Shown one piece after another: positions 24,750 to 35,200 of a stretch of DNA of 64,000 bases. The notes beneath the pieces are model-generated. The model saw nothing but the letters and a program-made list of their open reading frames with translations. It was not told the origin of the DNA and made no database searches. Where the stretch lies: assembly GCA_964538625.1 (NCBI GenBank), contig CAZIGH010000003.1:62001-126000 (forward strand), written 5' to 3'. The stretch is from JAEUHM01 sp964538625 (GTDB lineage Bacteria > Verrucomicrobiota > Verrucomicrobiia > Verrucomicrobiales > Verrucomicrobiaceae). Numbering within the stretch: position 1 is the stretch's first letter; each line of letters opens with the position of its first letter. Position numbers and translations under genes: made by a program.

Positions 24750-27251
24750 ATGTCCGACGCCGCCAGCACCCCGATGATGAAGCAGTACCTCGCCATGCGG
24801 CGTGAGCTGTCTGAGGACGTGCTGCTGTTCTTCCGCCTCGGGGACTTCTACGAGCTGTTTTTCCAGGATGCTCAAACGGCATCGCCGATCCTGAATGTAG
24901 CGCTCACCAAGCGCAACGGCATCCCCATGTGTGGCGTGCCCCATCATTCCGCCCAGGGTTACATCGCCAAACTCATTCAAAGTGGCAAACGTGTGGCCAT
25001 TGCAGAGCAGACTACCGAACCCATACCGGGCAAGCTCGTCTCCCGCGAGATCACGCAAATCATTAGCGCCGGCACCGTCAGCGACCTCAATCTGCTGGAC
25101 AGCAACCGGCCAAACTATCTCGCCGCAGTGTATCGAGAGGGCAAGCGCCTCGGACTTGCCTTTGTGGATCATACCACTGGAGAGTTTGAAGTGGCCGAGT
25201 TCACGGACGCAGCTGAACTCGCAGATGAACTCCAGCGCATACAGGCTTCCGAGTTGCTGTGGTGCGAGGAGCAGCCGGAACTCATCGAGCAGCTTGGCAA
25301 ACCCGCCTCTGCGCTGGCAGCCGAGAGCTACCTTTTTCTCTATGATCAAGCCATCCACGCGCTGACCCAACACTTCAAAGTACAGTCGCTTGACGGCTTT
25401 GGCTGTGCCTCCCTCCAACCTGCCATTTGTGCCGCAGGTGCCATCCTGCAATATCTCCAGTTTCAGCTACGGCGGAGCGTGGATCACATCAAGCGCCTCC
25501 GCGTGGCCCAGCCCGGGGACTGTGTGCTCATTGATGCCGCGAGCCAGTCCCACCTGGAGCTGGTCACCGCACGCGGCGGCAGCCAGCACACACTCCTGGC
25601 CGCGTTGGACCGCACCTGCACGCCCATGGGCGCACGCAAACTCCGTCATTGGGTGCTGCACCCGTTGCGGGATGTGGAGAAACTCACCGCACGTCAGGAC
25701 GCCATCGCCGCGCTGTTGAAAGAGCCCATGCTGCTCGGCCAACTACGTACCCTGCTCAAGGAAGTGCGCGATCTCGAGCGCACCAGCGGACGCCTTAGCC
25801 AGGGCAGCGGGAACGGGCGTGACCTCCAGGCTCTGGCCGTCTCGCTGGAGTCCATTCCCGCTGTAAAGGCCATCCTTGAGGAGACACCCTCCGCCCTGCT
25901 CAAAGAACTGCACGGCCATCTGCATGACTTGAGTAGCACAGCAGCAGAAATTCAGCGCAGCATTGTGGATGAACCACCCATGCAGATCAAAGAAGGCGGC
26001 GTTTTCCGCGCGGGCTACAGCGAAGCGCTGGATGAACTACGCAACGCCTCCACGCTGGGACGCCAGTGGATCGCCGAGCTTCAAAACCGTGAGATCGAAC
26101 GCACCGGCATCAAAAGCCTCAAGATCAAATACAACGCCGTCTTCGGCTATTTCATCGAGATCACCAAGGCCAACGTAGGCAGCGTACCCGCCGACTACCA
26201 CCGCAAGCAGACCACCGTAAACGGTGAGCGCTACATCACGGATGAACTCAAACGAATGGAGGACAAAATCCTCGGCGCTGAAGAGCGGAGCAAGGCTCTT
26301 GAGTACGAGGAGTTCATCGCCCTGCGCGGACGCATCCTTCAGCACTTGGAAGCCATACAAGAGACGGCCGATGCGCTGGCGATTCTCGACACGCTTGCCG
26401 GACTGGCAGAGACGGCGAGGCTCTACAACTATGTGCGCCCCACTCTCAACGAGACGCGCAACCTCTTCATTCGGGACGGGCGCCACCCCGTGCTGGACCA
26501 GACCCTCACCGGAGGCGAGCGTTTCGTTCCCAACGATGTCACCCTGGAGCCTGAGCAGAACCGCCTTATCCTCATCACCGGTCCCAATATGGCCGGCAAG
26601 AGTACTTACTTGCGGCAAGTGGCACTGCTTACCCTCATGGCGCAGATGGGCAGCTTTGTCCCCGCCGCGTCTGCTGAAGTCGGCGTGGTGGACCGCATCT
26701 TCACCCGCATAGGTGCCAGTGATGACATCGCACGTGGCCAGAGCACCTTCATGGTGGAGATGAACGAGACCGCGCTCATTCTCAACAACGCCACCGAACG
26801 CAGCCTGGTCATCCTGGATGAAATCGGCCGTGGCACCAGCACCTTTGACGGCCTCAGCATCGCATGGTCGGTCGCCGAGCATCTTCACGATCACATCGGG
26901 GCTCGCTGCCTCTTCGCTACGCACTATCACGAGATCACGGCTCTTTCACAGAGCCGGAGCGCCGTGCAGAACTACAACGTCGCAGTGAAAGAGTGGAACC
27001 ACCAGATCATCTTCCTGCGCAAGATCCTTCCGGGGAGTGCAGAGAAGAGCTACGGCATTCAGGTCGCAAGGCTGGCCGGACTGCCAGAAAACGTCATCCA
27101 TCGAGCGAAGGAAGTGCTCCAACAACTCGAAGCCGGCCACCAGCCCGCAGAAAGCGTCAAGGAAGTTCCCGTGCCGAAAAGCGTACCCGCCAGCACACGG
27201 AAAAAGCGCACCGAGGCCGAACTCACCCCGCAGCTGAACCTCTTCGGCTGA
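24750..27251 (+). CDS. mutS: DNA mismatch repair protein MutS
   Basis: 833 residues, a normal MutS1 length. The N-terminal mismatch-recognition motif is intact (GDFYELF, Phe-x-Glu), followed by NGIPMCGVPHH. The ATPase domain has Walker A TGPNMAGKSTYLRQ (Lys617), Walker B VILDEIGRGTSTFDG and the conserved FATHYHEIT. The C-terminus ends QLNLFG, a typical MutS tail. It recognises mismatches and loops and recruits MutL. Its stop codon (27249-27251) directly abuts the stop codon of the convergent kelch gene. A mutL gene is not in the window. Confidence 0.97.
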   Translation: MSDAASTPMMKQYLAMRRELSEDVLLFFRLGDFYELFFQDAQTASPILNVALTKRNGIPMCGVPHHSAQGYIAKLIQSGKRVAIAEQTTEPIPGKLVSREITQIISAGTVSDLNLLDSNRPNYLAAVYREGKRLGLAFVDHTTGEFEVAEFTDAAELADELQRIQASELLWCEEQPELIEQLGKPASALAAESYLFLYDQAIHALTQHFKVQSLDGFGCASLQPAICAAGAILQYLQFQLRRSVDHIKRLRVAQPGDCVLIDAASQSHLELVTARGGSQHTLLAALDRTCTPMGARKLRHWVLHPLRDVEKLTARQDAIAALLKEPMLLGQLRTLLKEVRDLERTSGRLSQGSGNGRDLQALAVSLESIPAVKAILEETPSALLKELHGHLHDLSSTAAEIQRSIVDEPPMQIKEGGVFRAGYSEALDELRNASTLGRQWIAELQNREIERTGIKSLKIKYNAVFGYFIEITKANVGSVPADYHRKQTTVNGERYITDELKRMEDKILGAEERSKALEYEEFIALRGRILQHLEAIQETADALAILDTLAGLAETARLYNYVRPTLNETRNLFIRDGRHPVLDQTLTGGERFVPNDVTLEPEQNRLILITGPNMAGKSTYLRQVALLTLMAQMGSFVPAASAEVGVVDRIFTRIGASDDIARGQSTFMVEMNETALILNNATERSLVILDEIGRGTSTFDGLSIAWSVAEHLHDHIGARCLFATHYHEITALSQSRSAVQNYNVAVKEWNHQIIFLRKILPGSAEKSYGIQVARLAGLPENVIHRAKEVLQQLEAGHQPAESVKEVPVPKSVPASTRKKRTEAELTPQLNLFG

Positions 27252-28274
27252 TCAGCGAACTCCCCATACCGCCGGTGAGCGCACGCCGGGACGTTGTTCG
27301 CCACTGATCATCATATACCAGCCGCTCCACCGTGTTACGGGATTGGTCACCAGTGACGCCTTCATCTCTCCCTCCTCAGACCAATTTCCGGTGCTCAGGT
27401 CATAGCGTAGAGCTGTCGTGGGAAAACCGGGATGTTTTGACTTTGGCTCGAAGTTCACCAGCGCCCCGTCATCCCCACCCAGCACCCACACGCCGCCACC
27501 TAGCACGGGCGCGGGCGTGGGCGCTGCCACGGTGGCCCGGGGCATGTCAGCCAGCTTCTCCCAGCCACGATCTGGAACAAACTTCCATGTATCCTTCAAA
27601 TACGTCCTCACGGGCTTACCATCCCCCCCAGCCCGCAGCGAAGTGCCGCTCATGAGATAAAACGCACCCTCGTGAACGGCAGCCACAGCGAGCATGCGTT
27701 CTGCACCGGGCCAGGGCACGAGCGGTTTCCAGCCCTCATTAAGCTTGCGCAGGTTCAGCGCCCAGAAGGTCTTCATGGCCGCAGTGCTAAGCGGTGTCTC
27801 GATACCCCCCGCCACATAAACCACCTCACCGAGCAGCGCGCCACAAAAGTTCGCGCACTTGCCCGGCAGGGAAGGCAGGTTCGTGATCTTAAGCCGACTT
27901 TCCGACCATCTCAGTAGCAGGCAATCGCTCACATGAGCATCAGCTTCGGCCCCGCCTATGCAAAGCAGCCCCTCATCTGTGCTGATGCTCACACCGTATC
28001 CTCGCGGCGTAGGCAGAGTCCCCACTTTGCGCCACGCTCCATCCAGCTTGTCCAGCATCCATACCGTGTCATACCAGATTTTCTGTCCACCTTCCCAGGG
28101 CTTCTTGCCTGGGAAGTTGGCACCGCCCGCAGCCAGCAGCACCCCGTTGCTCACACCCGCATACATCCCGGCAAATCCCTCTGCATCCGCTACTTCGGGA
28201 AAAGCTCGCCACTCAGGCTCGGCACCTGCCAACACGGAGGCTGCAAGGGAGAGAACAGCGACGACAGACTTCAT
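27252..28274 (-). CDS. Secreted kelch-repeat protein (cyclically permuted mutarotase/NanM-like)
   Basis: 340 residues with a signal peptide (MKSVVAVLSLAASVLAGAEP). The repeats show kelch signatures: AAGGANFPGKKPWEGG, CIGGAEADAHVSD, YVAGGIETP and VLGGDDGALV. The ANFPGxxPWEGG blade is typical of the cyclically permuted mutarotase family related to N-acetylneuraminate epimerase NanM. It probably interconverts anomers of a released sugar in the periplasm. Its start codon overlaps the stop of the SGNH hydrolase by four bases (ATGA), so the two are translated together. Sialic acid is only one possible substrate. Confidence 0.85.
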   Translation of the reverse strand: MKSVVAVLSLAASVLAGAEPEWRAFPEVADAEGFAGMYAGVSNGVLLAAGGANFPGKKPWEGGQKIWYDTVWMLDKLDGAWRKVGTLPTPRGYGVSISTDEGLLCIGGAEADAHVSDCLLLRWSESRLKITNLPSLPGKCANFCGALLGEVVYVAGGIETPLSTAAMKTFWALNLRKLNEGWKPLVPWPGAERMLAVAAVHEGAFYLMSGTSLRAGGDGKPVRTYLKDTWKFVPDRGWEKLADMPRATVAAPTPAPVLGGGVWVLGGDDGALVNFEPKSKHPGFPTTALRYDLSTGNWSEEGEMKASLVTNPVTRWSGWYMMISGEQRPGVRSPAVWGVR

Positions 28275-28927
28275 GGCAGTAGCTTTCTTACCTTAGCGGC
28301 AAGCGCACGACCCAGCGCCAGATGATCCCTGGCGTCCAGATGAATGGCATCCACTTCACTGGGCACCACCACTTCCTGGCTGTTGAAAAACTCAGCGCCG
28401 TGCTGTCGCGCCACGGCTTCGTAGTAAGCGGGGAGCTTGAGTGACTTTTCACGCGCTCCCATCAGCTTGGCAGCCAGCTCCGGCAGCTTGCTCAGATCTC
28501 CTATGGCGGGCGGGCATACCAGCAGTGCCTTGGGAGCCTTGAAGCCGGGACCTGCATCACTCTGAAACACCGTGCGCAAGAGAATGCCTGCTCCGGCCGC
28601 GATCTCTCCCGGAGCGAGCTGAAACATCGACTTCAAGTCGTTGGTGCCCAGCATGAGAATGATCAGATCCACTGGCTTGTGGGACTCCAGGCAGGAGGGC
28701 AGGTAGTCCCTTCCGTTGCGGTTCGCCCATGCTGTCGGATCATCGTGAACCGTGGTGCGTCCGTTCTGCCCCTCCTCGATGACGCGGAAGGCAGCGCCCA
28801 GCTCCTTGGCGAGTATGCCGGTCCAGCGCACCTCCGGCGCGTAACGCACCGGCATAGGAGAAGCCGCAGTGGCAGCGGGGTCATAACCCCAGGTATTGGA
28901 ATCGCCGAAGCAGAGAACGTGTCGCAT
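28271..28927 (-). CDS. SGNH/GDSL-family hydrolase (esterase)
   Basis: 218 residues from the ATG at 28927; another ATG at 28939 adds four. Block I is CFGDSNTWGYDP with the nucleophilic Ser, block III is MLGTNDLK and block V is DAIHLDARDH with the Asp and His. The block II glycine is in EEGQNGRTT. There is no signal peptide, so it is probably cytoplasmic unless exported by an unusual route. It overlaps the kelch gene by four bases. The pair suggests deacetylation plus anomer conversion of the same sugar, which is inference. Confidence 0.9.
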   Translation of the reverse strand: MRHVLCFGDSNTWGYDPAATAASPMPVRYAPEVRWTGILAKELGAAFRVIEEGQNGRTTVHDDPTAWANRNGRDYLPSCLESHKPVDLIILMLGTNDLKSMFQLAPGEIAAGAGILLRTVFQSDAGPGFKAPKALLVCPPAIGDLSKLPELAAKLMGAREKSLKLPAYYEAVARQHGAEFFNSQEVVVPSEVDAIHLDARDHLALGRALAAKVRKLLP

Positions 28928-28968
28928 CACACCCAGCATGACGAGCAGCCCGCGCTAGCGCAACCACC

Positions 28969-29367
28969 TTACATCTTCACTTCCAGTTTCACCGGCACCA
29001 CGCCATCGTTCACGGAGCCGATTTGTTTGGCAGCGGCCACAGAAAGATCAATGACACGGCCCTTCGTGTAGGGGCCACGGTTGTTGATGCGCACCTCACA
29101 GCTCTTGCCATTGCGCAGGTTGGTCACTTTCACGCGCGTGCCAAACGGCAGCGTCTTGTGGGCGGCAGTCATGGAGTTCTGGTCGTAGCGCTCGCCACTG
29201 GCGGTGAGCCGCTTGTGCCAGCGCCCTCCATAGTAGGAGGCCTTTCCGGTCTGCACCTGTTTCCACTGTTCCTGTTCTTTCGCGCTGGCTACACCACCCT
29301 TGCGTGGAGATGCGCAAGACGGAAGCGTGCCGAGCAGCAGCATGAATGACAAAGCGAATCGTTTCAT
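28969..29367 (-). CDS. rlpA: RlpA-like double-psi beta-barrel lipoprotein (septal ring lytic transglycosylase family)
   Basis: 132 residues. A lipoprotein signal ends in LPSC (Cys18). The double-psi beta-barrel domain is complete: GKASYYGGRWHKRLTASGER, TAAHKTLPFGTRVKVTN, and VRINNRGPYTKGRVIDLS, including the conserved His and Asp of active RlpA enzymes. There is no C-terminal SPOR domain, so it is a short form. RlpA cleaves peptidoglycan glycan strands lacking stem peptides. It is divergent from the sulfatase gene, with 76 bp between start codons. Confidence 0.9.
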   Translation of the reverse strand: MKRFALSFMLLLGTLPSCASPRKGGVASAKEQEQWKQVQTGKASYYGGRWHKRLTASGERYDQNSMTAAHKTLPFGTRVKVTNLRNGKSCEVRINNRGPYTKGRVIDLSVAAAKQIGSVNDGVVPVKLEVKM

Positions 29368-29443
29368 GTGGAGCCTGCCACTATTCCACGGAGCGGGATT
29401 TCTGCAACTACGGAGGACATCTTATCGTTACCGGCGGATTCCT

Positions 29444-31075
29444 ATGCGCACCTCACTTTTTCTCACGCTGCTCCTTCCTCTGGCACCGCTCGGTGCAAAG
29501 ACAAACATACTGCTCATTTGCGTGGATGACCTCAAGCCTGCACTTGCTTGTTATGGAGACGGTACTGCGGTCACACCCAACCTAGACCGGCTCGCCTCCA
29601 GCGGAGTGCTTTTTGAGAGCGCCTACTGCAACCAGGCCGTCTGCTCCCCATCTCGCAATGCCCTCATGACCGGCCTCCGCCCGCAGACACTCGGCATTTA
29701 CGACCTGCCCACGCACTTCCGCAAAGCCGCGCCAGACGCTGTGACCATGGGCCAGCACTTCAAGGCGGCGGGCTATCATGTGGCCGGCCTGGGGAAGATT
29801 TACCACGTCGGCCATGGCAACATCGATGACGCCGCCACCTGGTCCGTACCGCACTGGAAGCCGAAAGCTCCGCAGTACGCCTTGCCAGAGAGCACCGCCG
29901 ACCTCCGCGATAGCCGCAACGGACCCCGCGGCACTCCCACCGAGTCGGCCGACGTTCCGGATGATCGCTACCCGGACGGACAGATGGCTCTGGAGGCCGT
30001 GAAGCGCCTGAAGGAGGCCGCAGCCAATCCCTCACAACCGTTCTTCCTGGCAGCCGGATTTGTGAAACCCCATCTGCCGTTTGTGGCCCCCAAGAAGTAC
30101 TGGGATCTCTACGACCCGGCCAAGCTCCCCATGCCCGCACTCAACTCGCCGCCCAAGGGTGCGCCCGAGTTCGCGCCAACCACCTGGGGTGAACTGCGCC
30201 AGTATGCTACCGTGCCTGAGAAGGGTCCTCTCAGCGAGGCAGACACACGTCATCTCATCCACGGCTACTACGCCGCCACCAGCTACATCGACGCCCAGGT
30301 GGGTCTGCTGCTCGATGCGCTGGATTCCCTGAAACTCACCGAAAACACCATCATTGTACTCTGGGGTGACCACGGCTGGCATCTCGGAGATCACGGCATG
30401 TGGTGCAAACATACCAACTACGAGCAGGCTGCGCGCATTCCTGTCATCGTGGCTGCACCGGGAGCGGCAAAAGGTGCCCGGACCAAGGCACTCATCGAAA
30501 CCGTGGACATCTATCCCACACTCAGCGAACTGGCCGGACTGCCTGCACCGACCGGGATCGATGGAAAAAGTTTCGCCGCCGTGTTGAAGAACCCCGCCTC
30601 TGAAGGGCGAGACCACGCCATCCATGTGTACCCGCGCGGCAGTGTGCTGGGACGAGCCATTCGTACACCGACTCATCGATTGGTAGAGTGGAAGCGCCCC
30701 GGCGAACCTGCGGAAGATGCGGAGCTGGAGCTTTATGATTACGTGGCCGACCCTGATGAGTCTGAAAACCTGGCCGCTGCTCAGCCTGAGATGGTGGCGA
30801 AGCTCCGCGCCATCCTGGCCACTCATCCTGAAGCAAAGCCGCAGTACAGCGACAAAGCCAAGGCGGGAGCCACGCCCAAGAAGAAACCCACTTCCTCAAA
30901 AGATCGCAGTGCCATGTTCAAAAAGCGGGACACGAACAACGATGGGCGCCTAACCCGCGAGGAGTTCCTTCTCAATCAGCCGGATCCTGAGGAGGCGCCC
31001 AAACGCTTCCCAGTGTTTGATAAAAACAAAGACGGCTTCTTGAGTGAGGAAGAGTTCGTCAAGTCTGGGAAGTAA
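29444..31075 (+). CDS. Iduronate-2-sulfatase-like sulfatase with C-terminal EF-hand pair
   Basis: 543 residues from the ATG at 29444, which starts a signal peptide (MRTSLFLTLLLPLAPLGA); the frame upstream overlaps rlpA. The sulfatase core begins NILLICVDDLKPALACYGD. The formylglycine motif is CSPSR (Cys67), the anaerobic and aerobic maturase target CxPSR. Further metal and sulfate contacts are GLGKIYHVGH, KPHLPF and LWGDHGWHLGDHG. After about residue 480 there is a Lys-rich linker and two EF-hand loops (DTNNDGRLTREE and DKNKDGFLSEEE), each with calcium ligands at the right spacing. It probably desulfates polysaccharides outside the cytoplasm. Its end overlaps the convergent yceH gene by 17 bp. 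Confidence 0.93.
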   Translation: MRTSLFLTLLLPLAPLGAKTNILLICVDDLKPALACYGDGTAVTPNLDRLASSGVLFESAYCNQAVCSPSRNALMTGLRPQTLGIYDLPTHFRKAAPDAVTMGQHFKAAGYHVAGLGKIYHVGHGNIDDAATWSVPHWKPKAPQYALPESTADLRDSRNGPRGTPTESADVPDDRYPDGQMALEAVKRLKEAAANPSQPFFLAAGFVKPHLPFVAPKKYWDLYDPAKLPMPALNSPPKGAPEFAPTTWGELRQYATVPEKGPLSEADTRHLIHGYYAATSYIDAQVGLLLDALDSLKLTENTIIVLWGDHGWHLGDHGMWCKHTNYEQAARIPVIVAAPGAAKGARTKALIETVDIYPTLSELAGLPAPTGIDGKSFAAVLKNPASEGRDHAIHVYPRGSVLGRAIRTPTHRLVEWKRPGEPAEDAELELYDYVADPDESENLAAAQPEMVAKLRAILATHPEAKPQYSDKAKAGATPKKKPTSSKDRSAMFKKRDTNNDGRLTREEFLLNQPDPEEAPKRFPVFDKNKDGFLSEEEFVKSGK

Positions 31076-31772
31076 GTCGCGCTTTCAGAGCGTCCACCTC
31101 CAAACGCAGCAGTGCCAGCTCCGCCTCCACCTTGAGCTTCCATTCCTCATCCAGCGTCGTGGATTTGGGGCTGAGGCTCATGGGCAGGCTTGCAGCGGAC
31201 ACAGGGGCAGCGGCTGGAGCTTCGGGCACGCCACCCAGCGTGTGCATGTAGAGTGCGCTTTTGCGACCCGGCCCGGGTGGGAAGCAAACCACCAACACTT
31301 CCCCATGCTCGTTCTCCGCCAGATGCTTCAGCGTGGCTTCCACCGCTTCCAGATCCGGAAAAATCTGCATCCTCTCGCTGCGCTGGCGGAGTTCGCCCAC
31401 CGTCTGTGGGCCGCGCAAAAGGAGCACCGTTAGCAGGGCTATCTCCGCCTTCTCAAGCCAGGGGAACTTGCGGTCCAGGTTGTGCTTGTATTTCTGGACC
31501 CGTGCGCCAGCCATGGTGATCTGCATGGCGAACTGGCGCGTCTTCAGTGTCTCCAGCGCTTCGAGCACCGTCCTCTCATCATAGCTCACCACAGGGTCCC
31601 GATTGGTGGACTGATTGCACGCCGTAAGCAGGCCGTTGAGCGTGAGCGGATAATAGTCCGGCGTGGTCTGCTCTTTCTCAAGCAGACAGCCTAGCACCCG
31701 CACTTCTTCAGCAGAGAGGGGCGTTGAGCAGGAGGTTCCGGCGGGGGTTTCGTTCGTGTCAGCATCCGTCAT
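31059..31772 (-). CDS. YceH family protein (DUF480)
   Basis: 237 residues. The winged-helix pair of DUF480 is clear: LSAEEVRVLGCLLEKEQTTP, YPLTLNGLLTACNQ, TNRDPV, then LLLRGPQTVGELRQRSERM. The function of YceH is not established; it is common in Proteobacteria and Verrucomicrobiota. The last 30 residues form a coiled coil (EEWKLKVEAELALLRLEVDA). It converges on the sulfatase, with a 17-bp overlap of the 3' ends. Confidence 0.92.
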   Translation of the reverse strand: MTDADTNETPAGTSCSTPLSAEEVRVLGCLLEKEQTTPDYYPLTLNGLLTACNQSTNRDPVVSYDERTVLEALETLKTRQFAMQITMAGARVQKYKHNLDRKFPWLEKAEIALLTVLLLRGPQTVGELRQRSERMQIFPDLEAVEATLKHLAENEHGEVLVVCFPPGPGRKSALYMHTLGGVPEAPAAAPVSAASLPMSLSPKSTTLDEEWKLKVEAELALLRLEVDALKARLTSQT

Positions 31773-31855
31773 AGCAGAGGGAATATGTCGGCAGCTGCAC
31801 GGACTTCAAGAAGCGCAGCAGCCACGCATAGGGACGCCGCTCGCCAGTGAGCTTC

Positions 31856-32116
31856 TCAGCGTTGGGCGTTCTGCGAGGCTGCACGAGCAGCCTGCGCCGC
31901 TTGCCCCTGCGGAGTGGCCGCAGCAGCGCCAGCAGCCGCTCCCTTCACGTCACCAGAAGCAGCCGCTTTGCCAGCCTTCTCCATCGCCTCCGCTCCGGAG
32001 GCCTTCTTGGCTGCGGACAGCAGTCCGGTGGATGCTTCCTTGTTCTTGCAGGAGTCACAACTGTTACACGCAGCGAGAGACAGTACGGCAGTGAGTGAGA
32101 GCAGGCGCAGGATCAT
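31856..32116 (-). CDS. Small Ala-rich lipoprotein
   Basis: 86 residues. A lipoprotein signal ends in LAAC (Cys17), and Cys17, Cys20 and Cys23 follow in a CNSCDSC cluster. The rest is almost only Ala, Gly, Lys and Gln, probably a helix or disordered. No family recognised; small Cys-rich Ala-rich lipoproteins of this kind are seen in verrucomicrobial genomes but have no known role. It is divergent from uvrA. Confidence 0.6.
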   Translation of the reverse strand: MILRLLSLTAVLSLAACNSCDSCKNKEASTGLLSAAKKASGAEAMEKAGKAAASGDVKGAAAGAAAATPQGQAAQAARAASQNAQR

Positions 32117-32238
32117 AAATAATAATGCAAAGCCTCTGATACGCTGCCAGCCATGAAAAGCAAACAGGGCTTCGGCTGAATCCTTTTAATGGAAAAGCGG
32201 ATCGTGTTTCACGACGCACATCTTTTTCGCCACTTCCG

Positions 32239-32266
32239 TTGCCGCGCCGTAGCGTAGTTCTATCCT
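32239..32266 (+). promoter_or_regulatory. Candidate uvrA promoter
   Basis: TTGCCG, 16 bases, TATCCT, ending 9 bases before the uvrA ATG, which would give almost no leader. No LexA-type box was recognised in the 160-bp gap. Weak evidence from two hexamers only. Confidence 0.25.
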
Positions 32267-32275
32267 GCTTCTTCA

Positions 32276-35200
32276 ATGTCCAAAAAAAGTCCCCCGTCCG
32301 CCCCCGCTTCCTCAGCTACGCATGATGTCATCCGCATTCGTGGGGCACGGCAGAACAACCTAAAGGGCATCGACCTCGATCTGCCGCTCAATCAGTTGAC
32401 GGTCATCACGGGACCGAGTGGCTCAGGCAAGTCCTCGCTGGCGTTTGACACGATTTACGCAGAGGGCCAGCGACGCTACGTGGAGACGTTTTCTCCCTAC
32501 ACACGGCAGTTCTTCGAGCGCATGGACAAGCCACAGGTGGATGCCATTGAGGGCATCCCGCCGGCCATCGCCATCGAGCAGGTGAACAATGTCCGCAGCA
32601 CGCGCAGCACCGTGGGCACCATTACGGAGATCAATGACTATCTGAAAATGCTTTTCCCGCGCTTGGCAGAAGCGCATTGCCCGGAGTGTGGTCAGCCAGT
32701 GCGCCCAGAATCGCCGGAGCACGTCATGCAGACGCTCTTGGAAAGTCATGAAGGAGAGCAGGCGCTCATTCTCTTCCCCGTGCCAGCCCCGGCCACGGCA
32801 GATGCCGGGGATTTCGCCAGCTTCCTCCAGGCGCAGGGCTTCCTGCGCATCTGGCTGTATGGCGAGGTGCTGCGTCTGGACGACGAGGCGGTGATGAAGA
32901 AGCGTAAACTGCCAGCCGTGGTCCAGGTGGTGCAGGACCGCATCACGATCACTCACGATGAAAAGGCCCGCCTGTCTGAGAGCATCGAAGCCGCCCTACG
33001 CCTGGGCAAGGGCAAGATGAGTGTGGTCTTTCCTTCCGCAGAGAACGGAAAGCGGAATGTGGAGAATCATGTCCTTCATTTTTCGACCGGCTGGCACTGT
33101 GCCGCCTGTGACGTCACACTGCCGACACCCACACCCGGTTTGTTTAGCTTCAACAACCCCATCGGTGCCTGCCCGACCTGTCGTGGGTTTGGCAAGACGC
33201 TTGGACTCGACCTGAAGAAAGCGATGCCGGACGACTCCCTGAGCATCGCAGACGGCTTGGTGAAAGCCTTCACCGGCAGCACCTATGCGGAGTGCCAGAC
33301 GGACCTCATCACCGCAGCGCTGAAGCGTGGCATTGATATTCACAAACCCTTCGACCAGTTTAGCGAAAAGGAACGCCGGTGGCTCATCGATGGCACGCGC
33401 GATGACCCGGAGGAAGCCTACAAGGCGGGCGAGTGGTACGGCGTGCGCGGCTTCTTCAAGTGGCAGGAATCCCGCGCCTACAAAATGCACGTCCGCGTCT
33501 TCCTCAGCCGCTACCGCGCCTACACCGACTGCCCCGATTGTGATGGCGGACGCCTGAAGAAGGAGGCCTTCCTTTTCCGTATCCAGGGCCTCAGCGTGGC
33601 GGACCTGTGGAAGCTGCCCGTAGAGCGCCTGCTGCCCACCATTCAGAGTTGGCAGCTGCCGGAGAAGGATCACACCCACAAACTGCTGCGAGATGAAGTC
33701 GTGTCGCGACTCAGCTACCTCGAGCGTGCAGGGCTTGGTTATTTGAATCTCGACCGCCAGACACGCACGCTCTCCGGCGGTGAACTCCAACGCGTGAACT
33801 TAACTACCTGCCTGGGAGCCTCGCTGGTGAATACACTCTTCGTTTTGGATGAGCCGAGCATCGGCCTGCATCCGCGTGACATCGGACGCCTCATCGGCGT
33901 CATGGAAAGCCTGCGCGACAAAGGCAATACGCTCCTCGTCGTTGAGCATGAAGAGAGTGTCATGCGCGCTGCGGACAACGTGGTGGACATCGGCCCTGGT
34001 CGCGGAGAGAAGGGCGGCCAGCTTCTGTTTTCCGGCCCGCTGAATGAGCTACTCAAGCAGAAAGGATCGCTCACAGCAGAGTATCTCAGCGGCAGGAGGA
34101 GTATCGAGATGCCAAAGCGGAGGAGGCGTTTCAAACAAGCCATCACCATCAAGGGCGCAAAGCATCACAATCTGAAAAATGTGGATGTGGACATTCCGCT
34201 TGGCGTGTTTTGCTGCATTACCGGTGTCAGCGGCAGCGGTAAGAGCACGCTGGTGCATGACGTACTTTATCGGAACCTCCAGCGTTTGCGTGGCGAAGTC
34301 TGCGAAGAGGAGCCTGGCTTCGTGAAGAGCATCGCCGGGCATCAAAGACTCGGCTCTGTCGTCATGGTGGACCAGTCGCCGCTGGCACGCACACCGCGCT
34401 CGACTCCGGCCGTCTTCCTCGGTGCGTTCGACGGCATACGCAATCTCTTCGCCGAGACGGATGAAGGCAAAGCCGCAGGTCTCACACCCGGATTCTTTAG
34501 CTTCAACAGCGGCGCGGGGCGTTGTGAACGCTGCTGGGGGAACGGGTTCGAGAAGATCGAAATGCAGTTCCTCAGCGACCTGTTTGTCACCTGCCCTGAG
34601 TGCGAGGGCAAACGCTACCAAGCCCACGCGCTCAAATACACGCTCGAAGGCAAGAACATTCACGAAGTCCTCGGCATGACTATCGAGGACGCCGTCGAGT
34701 TCTTCCAGCGGCTCGCCAATGGCTCGAACGCTGCGGACGACTCGCCGCCAGCAAAACAAGCGCTGCCAACTCGGCGCTGCCAGCAGATCCTTCATCCACT
34801 GCGTCTCATTTGCGAGGCCGGCCTTGGTTACCTCCGTCTCGGGCAGCCGCTAAACACTCTCTCCGGCGGTGAAGCACAGCGCCTGAAGCTCATCGGCCAT
34901 CTGTTGGAACCCGAAGACGCCAATAGCAAAAGCCTCCTTCTTCTGGATGAACCCACCACCGGCCTGCACTTCGATGACATCGCGCTGCTCGTAAAGCTCC
35001 TTCAGCGCCTCGCAGATGAAGGCCACAGCCTCATCGTCATCGAGCACAATCTCGAAGTCATCAAGTGTGCCGACTGGATTATCGACCTCGGTCCCGAAGG
35101 CGGTGAAGCGGGTGGCCAGATCGTCTGCGTGGGCACACCTGAGACCGTGGCCGAATGCGAAGCGTCACATACAGGACGTCACCTCCGCGACCTCACCTCC

